A stretch of DNA of 39,639 nt from a virus. The notes under the pieces are model-generated. The model was given only the letters and a program-made list of their open reading frames with translations. It had not been told where the DNA came from and made no database searches. How positions within the stretch are numbered: position 1 is the stretch's first letter; each line of letters begins with the position of its first letter. The DNA is taken from the IMG/VR virus record IMGVR_UViG_3300030107_004353, positions 1-39,639 of that record; one strand, written 5' to 3'. Made by a program: the position numbers and the translations under genes. Shown here in pieces: positions 20,147 through 31,100 of this stretch.

Positions 20147-22078
20147 ATGGTAAGTAGTTACAAAGCAAACAGAAACGAAACGGAGTCTGCAGCAGAAGAA
20201 ACTGTTGATTTACTATCTGCTCCTCCTTTGCACGAACCTCAGCTTAGTGAAGCGTGGGTGAAAACTCAGCTTTCGCGTGGTGGGGCTGCTGCATCATTTG
20301 ATAAATTTTATGATAATTGTGCAGAAGCCGATGAATTTTACTTGGGGGAGTTTGACTATTCTGTGCCCCTCGGAGGAACCAAAGTAAATCTTGGTACCTT
20401 CCATTCCATCATAGAAACCTTAGTAGCTCATGCTTCCCCGAGATTTATGGACATAGATGTTCCTGCTCCAAGCCCAAGAGCGCAAGCCAGAGCAGAACTA
20501 ATTGAAAAGTTTTTAAATGGTGCACATCACATGCTTGAACAAAATACTCCTATAAAAAGAGAAATTGTTAAGCATCAAGGGCTATACGGAGTGTCTTTAG
20601 TTAAATTTGAGTTTGCAGGAAGTCAATGGGGAGAGATGCCTGAACCACCCGAAGAAGGCGGAGACATGGCTGACTACGAAAAGAAAGTCAAAGAAATTTC
20701 AGAGAACCGAAGGTTTAAGTTCCCGATTATATCAGAAGTAGTTAACCCTCAAGAGTGCGTGTGGGATACTGCAAGTACACATCCAAGGTGGATAATCAGA
20801 AACACAGAGATTGATTCTGAATGGGTAATGGCTCATTTCCCTGACTTTGAAGGAGAGATGAAAGACGGCAAGTGTGAGTTTGCTGAAGTATGGACTTCCA
20901 CTCATGTGGGATACATGGCAAGTGGCAGATGGGCACTTGAACCTAGAAGGCACGCCTACGGAAGGATTCCTTGGATATTATTTCACCCTCAGACAGGAAT
21001 TAAAACTATCGGTAACAAACCTGAACACATGTACAGAGGCATAGGTGCAGGTAACTTTGGCATGATAAAAGCCGAATCAAGGCTAGCCTCTCAATATTTA
21101 GATATCGTTTCAAGAAATGCTTGGTCTTCTTTGAATTTCAAAGGACCAAGAGGTATGACCGAAGAAGTTATGCAGGAATTCTCACAAGAACCGGGAGCAA
21201 GAAATTATGTTCCCCCTAACGTAGATATTGAACCACAGCAAACTGCAGAAGCACCGCAGAGCATATTGCAAGCGATGAACACATTAGAAAGAGCAATCGA
21301 AGCAAACACTGTGCCTGCAGTTGCTAGGGGAGAAAGACCAGTTGGTGCTGCAAGTGGATATCACACAGCAGTATTAGCAGGTATCGCAAGTTTAAACTTC
21401 GGTGCCGTAGTTGATGCTACTGAGCGTGGTTTTCAGGAAGCCAACGAAATTGTACTTAGAATTGTTGAAGATGTAATAGGAGATACAGTAACTGTATTCG
21501 GAATGACAGAAGCAGGAAGCATGGATGCAAGAATAAAACCAAACGATATTCGTGGTCATTATGTGAGTGCAGTTCGTTTAACATCCACAAGTCCTGAAGA
21601 ACAAGAACGAAAACTGTCATTGTGGAGAGACACATGGAGAGCAGGTTTTGTTGACTGGACTACTGCCCTACGAAAAGCTGGCGTGTCTAATCCGCTTGAA
21701 GTTGTGGGTAACAGGATTGCAGAAGACTTCTTTAACTTACCAGATATTCAACAGGCATTCTCTGCATTGGCTGCTCAAAGCTTGCCGATATTACAGCAGG
21801 CAGTTGAGGCTGCACAACAAGGCGCAGGTGGAATAGACACTGCATCTATAGCAGAGAATATATTAGCCGGAGGGGTTGGACTTCCGAACGCAGGTCAGTT
21901 TGGTCAAGGTAATCAAGCTGCAGTAGGCGCACCAACAGGTGGTCAAGTAAGACCAGTAATGCCCGGAAGCGTAGATGAACAAAATTTAATAGGCAGACAA
22001 ATGGCAAGTCCACGTAGAGGACCACAGCCAAGCGTAGGTGCAGATGTGCCTCCGGGTCTGGATAATATAGGAGCATAA
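20147..22078 (+). CDS. Portal protein
   Basis: A 643-aa protein directly after terL with no gap. The N-terminal part includes FDKFYDNCAEADEFYLGEFDY, then conserved-looking VNLGTFHSIIETLVAHASPRFMDIDVPAPS, and a long helix-rich middle with RLASQYLDIVSRNAWSS. The Gln/Gly/Pro-rich last 90 residues probably form a flexible tail. Size, order (terminase, portal) and helical stem region match phage portal proteins, which form a dodecameric ring for DNA passage. It is longer than the smallest portals and has no fused protease. The ATG shares its last base with the next gene's start. Confidence 0.85.
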   Translation: MVSSYKANRNETESAAEETVDLLSAPPLHEPQLSEAWVKTQLSRGGAAASFDKFYDNCAEADEFYLGEFDYSVPLGGTKVNLGTFHSIIETLVAHASPRFMDIDVPAPSPRAQARAELIEKFLNGAHHMLEQNTPIKREIVKHQGLYGVSLVKFEFAGSQWGEMPEPPEEGGDMADYEKKVKEISENRRFKFPIISEVVNPQECVWDTASTHPRWIIRNTEIDSEWVMAHFPDFEGEMKDGKCEFAEVWTSTHVGYMASGRWALEPRRHAYGRIPWILFHPQTGIKTIGNKPEHMYRGIGAGNFGMIKAESRLASQYLDIVSRNAWSSLNFKGPRGMTEEVMQEFSQEPGARNYVPPNVDIEPQQTAEAPQSILQAMNTLERAIEANTVPAVARGERPVGAASGYHTAVLAGIASLNFGAVVDATERGFQEANEIVLRIVEDVIGDTVTVFGMTEAGSMDARIKPNDIRGHYVSAVRLTSTSPEEQERKLSLWRDTWRAGFVDWTTALRKAGVSNPLEVVGNRIAEDFFNLPDIQQAFSALAAQSLPILQQAVEAAQQGAGGIDTASIAENILAGGVGLPNAGQFGQGNQAAVGAPTGGQVRPVMPGSVDEQNLIGRQMASPRRGPQPSVGADVPPGLDNIGA

Positions 22079-22284
22079 TGAGTTACAAGCCAGAAGGAAA
22101 ATCAGTAAAAGGACTCACCCCAATAGAAGCTGGGTTTGTTAAATTTTTTGAAAGAATGGAAACTGCATTTAAAAATGTCAACAATAATTACAAAAATATA
22201 GAAATACAAAACCCTAAGCCTGTCCAAAAGAATCCACGGACTCCTGACAGAGACGCACCTAATCCATTTCAAGGAGGATTCTAA
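22078..22284 (+). CDS. 68-aa unknown protein after portal
   Basis: A short protein beginning MSYKPEGKSVKGLTPIEAGF, with a helix FVKFFERMETAFKNVNNNYKNI and a Pro/Asn-rich basic tail. Start TAATG overlaps the portal stop by one base, and the last codons contain AAGGAGG, which is the ribosome site for the following large gene. No family is recognised. It may be a minor head or ejection protein, going by its neighbours. Confidence 0.65.
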   Translation: MSYKPEGKSVKGLTPIEAGFVKFFERMETAFKNVNNNYKNIEIQNPKPVQKNPRTPDRDAPNPFQGGF

Positions 22285-25103
22285 TGACTATGCCTTTTGA
22301 CACATACGGTATGTCTGCTAGAATGCGGGCACTTAAAGATGAAGAAGACAGGAGAAGAGAGCTTCAAATAGCTTTAGGAAATCCTCAATCTGACACTATT
22401 CAGGAAACTGTAGATAAAGTTGGGTATGGACCTTTTAATCCTACGGTTGACCCTAATAAAAGCGGACCTCCGGAATGGGGAGGAGTTTTTCCTCAACAAG
22501 TGGTAGACCAACAGATAAGCTTAATGCCTTCAGGGGCTTTTTCGGGACCTACCCCTGCGCAAGTAGCGGCAAATCTACGGGCGCAAGAAGAAGCGAGGTT
22601 ATTGCAATCTGCACGAACTACATACGCGCCGTCATTAGCAGACTCAACAACAGCTATGAGTTACGCTCCAACAATAGATTACGAGTCAGCCGAAGAAGCT
22701 CAAAGACGAAGAGAAAGAGCAGCACAGATGGAAGCAATGGAGCTTGACGCTAGATTGCGTGCACAGCAACAAGAGACTGCAGCAAGAGAGTCAGGTGGCT
22801 TTGGTTCAATGCAATATGGCACTTCAGTTGACAGACCGGGTTTATTTACACCAGATACACCAGCTCCAACACCACAAGAGCAATTAGCATCTTTACAGGA
22901 AGCTGAAACTTTAAAAAATACTTTAGCAAGTGCTGTTTTTGGTGACATCGGAAAATGGAACAGTTTTGTTTCAACTACTGACTTTGGGTATGAATCTGGT
23001 CCGTTAAGAGCGTTAGAAAGTATTGGCATTACCAAAGAAATGATGAGGTCTCAAGACCCTGAAGTCCTGCGAAATATGATTCAACAAATTATTGATACAA
23101 ATATATTAGCAGACCCCGGTTTTGATACTGCAAGCACATTATTCTCAAATATACCTTTTGGGGAAACTCCGGAGTCAAACAGACTAAAAAGAGCCCTAGA
23201 CACAAACCAAAGGTTACAGGAATTACTTAGCGGAACTCCTAGTGCTTCAGGACCAAATATAGTAGACAGTGCGCAAATGGCAGTTGATGCTGCCGGTGGT
23301 GGACCTGCAACTACAAGCACAACTCCTGCACAATCAATGAGCCCTGCAGATATAGCAGCTCAAACGCAATACACTGGAGACGTAACTCCTAGTGCCAACA
23401 TTGCACAACAACAAACAGTTTCTGCAAATGCAGGAGACATATTTAATCAAGCTTATGATGCCTTAGCATTATTAAGAAGCGGAAGTACAGGTTCAAGATT
23501 ACCTGTTGGAATTTTTGCCATTGCACAGGAAGAAGCAGAAAACGGTAACTTGAATGGACCGGCAAATCAATTAGTCACTGCCTTTAATGCAGAGCAGGCT
23601 GGACTAACTCCTTTTGGAGAAGACACTAGAGCTAGAGCAGAATTTGATGCACAGCAAAGAGAGGCAGAAAGAGCGTTCCAGACAACTGAAAGGACAGGAA
23701 CTCAAGACTTCACTACCTCTGAAAGAGAAGGCACTCAAGACTTTGTTACTGGTGAAAGACTAGGAGCTGAGGCATTCACTACTTCTGAAAGAGAAGCAAC
23801 TGAAGGATTTGTAACCAGCGAAAGAGTAGCAACTCAAACATGGCAGGCTGGAGAAAGTCAAAAGCAAAGAGATTTAGAATCAGATATAGCTGAAGGTTTA
23901 AACGAAACAAACATTACTATAAATCAAGTAGCTACTGAAGCGAACAAATACATTGCTGAACAAAACAACTTAACTGAAAGAGATATTGCCCTATTCAACA
24001 ACAATACTGCAAAAGAAGTTGCTGAAATTACAGGCTTAAATCAAGGTAAAGTTGAAGATATAAAAGGTGAATGGGCAAGAATAGTTGCCATGCAAACTGG
24101 AAGTGACCAAATATCAATACAAAACATTATTCAAAATGCAACTAATCAGCGAAAAGCAGAAGAACTGTTAAGTGCCGAAAGAATATCAAACGCTCAGATA
24201 GCAAGCGCAAAAGCACTGCAAGAAATTATAGGGGGAGACCAACTGGCTTTAGTTGAAGCACAAAATACTGCAGCATTAAATGTTGCAAATGCTAACAATA
24301 CGTCTGCAGAAGCTATTGCAGCCCTACAAGGTGATGATGCTTTTTCATTAGCAGAAATGCAAATAAGCAACCAATTTGCTAATGAAAAAGAAATATCAGC
24401 AATACAAAAAGAATATCAAAAGGAACTTGCTACCTTAACAGGCACAACTGAAGAACAGATTGCAGGAATAAATAACGCTGCAAATAAAGAGCTAGAGGAT
24501 GCAAGAATAGCAGGAAATAAGGCAGCTTACGAAGCACAAATAGCTTCTGCAGAGACCATATCCACAGCACAATTAGAATCTGCTGAAGGCATAGCCAAAG
24601 AAGCAAGAGACTTGCAGGTTAGCGAAAGCGCTTTAGATAGAGCGACACAAGAAGCTATTGCGAAAACTCAATATCTAAACGACCTTCAGCCTGCAGAGTT
24701 TGCTACATTGCAAAAAGACATTGCAAGAGGCGGACTAAGCGTGGAGGAATCTGAAAACCTTGCTGCACTTGTGGCAAGAGGTGGTCTTACTGCAGAACAA
24801 AGATTAGCTGAAATGAGCGCTGAAAGTAGGACAGATGAGATGAATGCTTTTCTTGCACTACTTTCAAACCCAAGCGCTTTAGGAGCTTTTGTTACTGCAA
24901 TATCCGGCGAGTTACCGTTTGAAGCAGTGCCTACGATGTCGCAACTGTCAGACATGACCCCAAACAGAATACAGTATTTACAAGGTGCACTATCTGCATT
25001 AGGCATAGACCCTCAAACATTTATAAGGATGGCACAAGATGTTACTCCTCAAGCATTTCAAGAAACAGGACCATTTGGTCAAATTTCAGCAATGATAGCG
25101 TGA
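22284..25103 (+). CDS. 939-aa coiled-coil virion or ejection protein with hendecad repeats
   Basis: AAGGAGG stands before ATG 22284 (a second ATG follows two codons later). The N-terminal 160 residues are Gln/Arg/Glu-rich, then a loose Gly/Pro/Thr-rich stretch. Residues 465-530 are six consecutive 11-residue units of the form F-x-T-S-E-R-E-x-T-Q-D (bases 23676-23873), the spacing of a right-handed coiled coil. From about 540 to 840 the protein is a long Ala/Glu/Gln/Asn-rich helix. The C-terminus is helical with FLALLSNPSALGAFVTAISGEL. A fibrous internal or ejected virion protein is the best guess. No enzyme motif is seen. Confidence 0.6.
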   Translation: MTMPFDTYGMSARMRALKDEEDRRRELQIALGNPQSDTIQETVDKVGYGPFNPTVDPNKSGPPEWGGVFPQQVVDQQISLMPSGAFSGPTPAQVAANLRAQEEARLLQSARTTYAPSLADSTTAMSYAPTIDYESAEEAQRRRERAAQMEAMELDARLRAQQQETAARESGGFGSMQYGTSVDRPGLFTPDTPAPTPQEQLASLQEAETLKNTLASAVFGDIGKWNSFVSTTDFGYESGPLRALESIGITKEMMRSQDPEVLRNMIQQIIDTNILADPGFDTASTLFSNIPFGETPESNRLKRALDTNQRLQELLSGTPSASGPNIVDSAQMAVDAAGGGPATTSTTPAQSMSPADIAAQTQYTGDVTPSANIAQQQTVSANAGDIFNQAYDALALLRSGSTGSRLPVGIFAIAQEEAENGNLNGPANQLVTAFNAEQAGLTPFGEDTRARAEFDAQQREAERAFQTTERTGTQDFTTSEREGTQDFVTGERLGAEAFTTSEREATEGFVTSERVATQTWQAGESQKQRDLESDIAEGLNETNITINQVATEANKYIAEQNNLTERDIALFNNNTAKEVAEITGLNQGKVEDIKGEWARIVAMQTGSDQISIQNIIQNATNQRKAEELLSAERISNAQIASAKALQEIIGGDQLALVEAQNTAALNVANANNTSAEAIAALQGDDAFSLAEMQISNQFANEKEISAIQKEYQKELATLTGTTEEQIAGINNAANKELEDARIAGNKAAYEAQIASAETISTAQLESAEGIAKEARDLQVSESALDRATQEAIAKTQYLNDLQPAEFATLQKDIARGGLSVEESENLAALVARGGLTAEQRLAEMSAESRTDEMNAFLALLSNPSALGAFVTAISGELPFEAVPTMSQLSDMTPNRIQYLQGALSALGIDPQTFIRMAQDVTPQAFQETGPFGQISAMIA

Positions 25104-25111
25104 GGTAATTA

Positions 25112-28100
25112 ATGCCAACACCGTGGGAAAGAATGCAACAAAGAACAGGAAACCCCTATAGAAACTCGTCTAGTTTTAAGGGAAGAAGCTTAGCTGCAGC
25201 CAAGCTCAAAGAATATCAACCACCTAGTGCTTTAGGTAGCACAATAAATGTAGAGGTGGACCCTGAGGTAGAAGCTCAAAAAAGAAAAGAGGCTCAGCTT
25301 AAACAACAACAGAGGATGAGAGGTTTGCTTAGCGGACCTGCAGCTTTATTTCCAAATATCCGTGATTTTAAAGAAGGGGACGGATTAAAGCTGGGAGTAG
25401 AAACAACTAGCGCTCCTAATGAAAATGAGTTTGGTTTCTCCACTCCATTTAAATACGCATACCAAAAAGCTGTCGCCCCAGCTTTAAAAGGATGGCAAAG
25501 CTTAACAGAAACTACTGCAGGTTTAGTAGCGACTCCATTTAGCACAGAACTTCAATCTGCAAAAAACAGAGGAATATCTGCAGGAGACAGGTGGAGAGAA
25601 TTAGACTTACCGACAGCAAGAATAGGTAAAGAAAAAGGTGAGGGCATCGGCTTTGATGTGGGAGTTAAAGGCGCTGTTGAATTATTGGTAGACCCAGTTG
25701 GATGGGCAATGACAGTATTACCGGTAGGTTTGGCTTTTAGAGCCGCATCTTATCCTGCAAAAAGACTTGGTGCTGTCGCGGGAAGGTTAACAGGCTTAAC
25801 AGCAGCATCAAAAAAAGGGAAGGCTATATTTAAAGAAGCTGCTGAAAAAGCAGACATAGCTATAAAGTCTGAAGACACTGCTGCAACTAGAGACATTTTT
25901 AAAGAACTGTGGGAGAGGAACACCCTAACTGAAAGTGGCAAACAAAGAAATCTTGTGGGCAGCTTAGAGGATTCTCCTATAATTGCAAGAGCTCATTCAG
26001 ATATGAATGTGCTTATGAATTACGATGAAGTGATGGACGCAACCAATCAGCTTGGGTACACAGAAGGGCTAATTGCATACATAAACCACAAAGCTACCAA
26101 GTCTGCTAAAAATAAAAGCGGAGTTTTTTTTAGGGCTATAAACAACCCTATACAAAAATTTAAGCCTAGCGTTGCAAAAAGAATGACAAAAGAAGGCAGA
26201 GTAGAAACTTATTATAATCAGTATATAAGCGCGATAGCCACAGAAGCTACACTGCAAAAAAATAAGTTTTTAGCCTTTAAGGATTCTTCCGGCAAAGAGA
26301 GGACTTTCAGAGAATTGTTTGACGCCAATCCTAAAGAGATTGAAATGGAAGTGCCAATCAAAACGGAAACGGCTAGTGCTAGACAAGCTAAAGAGGAACT
26401 TGCAGAGAAGGGAATTGTAGAACCTCCTCCTACAATAACAAGAAAAGCTACTCAGGACTATGCAAAGTTTAAAATCTCTTCTGAGACAATACCTATGAAT
26501 ATATTTGACCCTAGTGATTTATCTACAACTACCAGTTCTCATAATTTTATAAATGATATTGCTGACGCAACCGGATTTGATGCAAGTGATATTGATTCAT
26601 TAATAAGGGTAGAGGTTAATGTAAACGACAATGTAGTTAACCTTACAACTACCCAAGGATTCACAATAGGAAGAATAGACATTACAGAGATTGTTAATGG
26701 AAGCACAGATTCTTTAAAGTTATCTAATATAAAACTAACAGGGCAAGGACAAAAAGAGCTAAGAGAAAAAATCCATGGAGACTTAATAAGGTCAAACAAA
26801 CGAAGCGATACTGCTGGAGTCAAGGTACAGAAAGACTACGACAAAAAAAGTGGGAGATACAGGCAAAACTCAAACGGTTTCTTTGAAGATATAAACACTG
26901 CAGGTTTTTCGTTCACCCCTTCGGACACTGTTATTTGGAGGCTGCCTAAAATATTCGACAAAGAAAAAGTGGCAAAAACAACGAAGTGGGAAAGTCAGGT
27001 AGGAGAAGAAATCCTGACAGGAAAAGGTACTGCCGGTGGAGAGCTAAGGGAAAGATTAGCAACAAGGCTGGACGACATAATTGAAAGAATAAACGTTTCA
27101 AGAAAGATAACTCCAGAAAGACGAGCTAAATTCACAGGAAGAGAAAATAGTGCCTATTTAAAGCTTACACAGACTCAAATTAAAGAAGCACAAGAAATAT
27201 ATAAAAGCACTATTAATAATTATTTTGATGAGGTTGCCAAATTTATTGACGACGCTAAAGATATTAGAAAGATTAAAACATTAAATTTCCAAACTAGAAC
27301 TATAAGGGAAACGCCAAAAGAAACATTGCAGTCTACGTTATCAAAAAACCTTGATGAGGCTAAGGTTCAGCTTCAAGACCAATTAAGTGAATTGAGATTG
27401 CAGTTTGATGACCAGATACAGTTTACTACTTTATCTGACTCCCTTTTAAATCTGAGAAACCTAGATGAAGGATTAAGGGCAGGTCAATTAAGAGTAAACA
27501 AGGTGTCAGGCAGAACCAATCAGGGCATTAACGATGTATTAAGTGATGCTGAGTGGAACGGAGTAACCAGAGAAATAATCCGGCAATACGCAAAAAAGGA
27601 TAAAGATAACACTATTGACTTTCTTGTAAGAACTGATGATATAGATGCCGTTGACCCGACTATTAACACTTTGTTTAGCAAGTCGTTGGCTTTTGACGGA
27701 AAGACTGTATTCGATGACTTTGAAAGAATGTTTGGCAAGAACTCAAAAAGAGTAGGAAAGAAGTCAACTACAGAGGTATTACAGGAAGCAAAAGAGCTTA
27801 AAGAAATTGGAAAGCAAGCAGGTGTTGACCCGTCGATAAGAAGCAGAAAAGCTGGAGAAACCGTAGATGCTGCAAAAGAACTAAAAGCAGAGTTCAAAGA
27901 GTTATATAAAATAGGAATGGACGATGTGTCTGCGTTAGAAAAAGAGATGCCAGTGCTTCAGTTTTTAGATATGGCAGGGTTCGTAGTTGGGCATTCACAC
28001 TCAACAGGAAAGCCAATTAGGCTCTTTGACACAGGATATTTTGACTTAAGTAATGACCAAATTAGATATTTAGAATCGTTTTATGATGTATTTGATAGAG

Positions 28101-31100
28101 GAGCACAAATACTAAGAGAAGAGGGTGCGCTTAAAGCCTTTGATGATGTTGTTTTATTCAAGAGCTCTAACTATGTTCGCCATCTTGTTGAGGATTGGGG
28201 TGACGCAACGCTTGAATTGCAAGTAACAGATGACATTATGAAGGGCAACAGAGTTTCCAATAAAATGGCTAAACAAGCATTTCAAAAGAAGCGTTCTTTT
28301 AGGGATTCTGTTTCAGAAGGTTTTGAGCAGGCAGGAATTAAATATTTAGATGACCCTGCGAATATGGTAGAAGCCTATGTAAAAGAAATGCAACAGGCTG
28401 TGGCTAACGCACAGTTAACGCGTAAAGTTAAAGTTGCTGCAGCAGAACATATCAGAGAAATAGCAGACCCTTCTAATCAAACGCAAGTTATAAATGCAGT
28501 CAAAACGCTAAGCAGAGGGTTAAGAGAATTCGATGTGGCAGCAGGTGGAGACACCACAGAAGTTACGCAATTAATAAAAAGCTACAAAGAGTTTCCTGAA
28601 GCGCAAGCTTTAATTTCCGAGCTTAATCCAAATGTTAGCAAAAACCTTTCAGAATTAATTAATAACCCTTTGCCAAATGACGCATCGGAATATAAATATT
28701 TCATAAGCAACAATATAGGGACAGACGAACTAGATACATTGATTACTAGCATTGCAGACCAAGAAAGGCTGCAAAAGTCAGCTATGAAAAAATATGCAGA
28801 AGCTCAAAAAACTAAGAAATTTACTCTAAAAACTTCTGAGGAACTAGGAAGTGGAATATTTGGAAGAGAAAAGAAAGCGACTCAGATGAGGCAACTGCAA
28901 AGATATAACGGCTCTAAAGATGGGGCTAATATAGCAGACCTAGAAGGATTGCTGTTTGATGAAGATGTTGCCAGAAGCATAGAGGATACCTTAGGTATAG
29001 CAGAACCGGGAGCATTTGATAGATTTGCAGAAAGCGCTGGAAAGCTTGGAGATGCCGTCAGGTTGATGCAGACAGCTATAGACGTAGGTACTCCTTTCTT
29101 GCAAGGACTTCCTACTCTTGTAACTCACCCTGTTGTCTGGGGGAAAGCCACAGCTAATATGTACAAGACTATTTTTTCTCCTAGTAAAGGGGGGAACAAG
29201 ATGAGGGTGCAGTTTTATGTTGATAAAGCAGACACGATAAGAAGAATGAATCGACAGGGAATAAGCATGGCTGGGCAAGGTAATGATTACTTTAGAGCTT
29301 TAGATAGAGGAGGCACAGCAGATTTCTTAAAAGGAAAAGGCTTCGGAACAGACACTCTTCCAAACAAAATTGGGACTGGCTTCGATAAAGGCGTCGGAAG
29401 ATTTCAAGACGGTTTTGAACATTTTGGAGACCAGATAAGAGTAGCCTTATTTGAAGCGCACGAAGACCAAGTTATAGGAAGATTAGGTAGAGAAGCTAGG
29501 ATATTATATGAGCAAACAGGAGAAATTACGGACCTTGCTACTAAAAGAGACCTTGTTGAGCTAGGTGAGTATGTAAATCAAATGACTGGGGCATTTAGTC
29601 ACACTCAAAACATGATTTCAAGAAGACAAGCAAACATGGAAAGAGCGTTTTTATTGTTCTCCCCTGCTTACACAAGAGCTTCTTTAGGTTTAATGGGCAG
29701 CGTATTATCAGGTGGATTAAAAGGAAAACAAGCTCATAAAGCCATGAGAAACATGCTTGCCGCAGGTGTAAGCTTTCATTACGCGCAAGCAGCAGTAAGA
29801 GCGGAAGCTACAGGAGAACCTATAGAAAAACACTTAAACCTAGACCCTTCTAAGTCTAGCTTTTTAACAACCGATATTGCAGGAGTTAAAGTTGGGTTTG
29901 GTTCTTTTTGGAATAGCTCTGCAAAGCTTATGGCAAGAATAGTCGCAGACCCTGCGTTTAGAGGAGATGTATTGGATTCTCCTTTGCTTATGACAGGAGC
30001 AGGAAGAGGACAGTCTGGCTTTGATGAGTCAGGAATTAAATCTAAAATAGCAAACAATCCTGTTGTTCAATGGCTAAGAGGAAGAAGCTCTCCTGTTGGT
30101 TCCCAATTCTGGAATCTAGGCATGGGTGCAAATTACCTAGGAGAAGAGTTAAGCCCTGTAAGTATAGATTATTTTCAAGAAGTAGGTGAAAATATGTTCC
30201 CTTTTTGGGCGCAAAACTTTTTTGATTCAGGGTTAGCAAATGGAGCTACGTCTATGCTGCCTGAGTTCGCAGGTTTACGAAGCTACGAAATACCTCCGTG
30301 GGAAAGAAGAACTGAAATTAGAAATGATTTTGCAATGAGAACATACAACGAGCTATGGAAAGACCTTAATGACGCACAGAAGGCTAACATAGAAATTGAG
30401 TTTGAATCGCACCCTAGCATGCAAAGACTAAGGGAGCTAGATGCCGAGATGAAAGAAACAAGGAGAGTTGTTGGTGGAGGAGAGATGGATAATCTACTGG
30501 ACGACTATCACAACGACCAAGATAATTTACAGGCAGGCTATGCTGCAAGAACAGCAGAGATAGTAAACTTATACAACAGCAGAGCAGAAGATGAGCAGGG
30601 CTTAATACTTTCAACTCCATCAGATTTAATTAAGCAGGAGAAGTTAATTCGTGCTGATAAAAATGCAGGTCTTAAGCTCCTTGATGACCCAAACGTCAAC
30701 CCTCAGTACAAGAAGGTCAAGGCTTACTACGATTCTTTTAATGATTTTAACAATAAAGAGAAACCTGAAGACCACTTCGCAGAAAAATATGCAGACATAT
30801 ACTTTTCTCCTAAATGGGACAGGGTGACATATTATGACTTCCAAGGAAGGGATGCAGAGTTACAGGATTTAGTGAACTCTTGGGGTGGAGACGGAGAAAT
30901 GCTTAGAGATTATGCCAAAGGAATTTTGTTTGGAAGGAAAATGGCAGTAGACCCTATAATCCAAGAATTTTATATAGGGCAGAATAAGTATTTTGATTTG
31001 TACTACAAAGGAGCTCATGAAGCCATCTTCTCAGTAAAATACGATGGAGAGTTTGATGAGCTATATGAAAGATGGAGAACGTCAGGAACTAGAGACCAAG

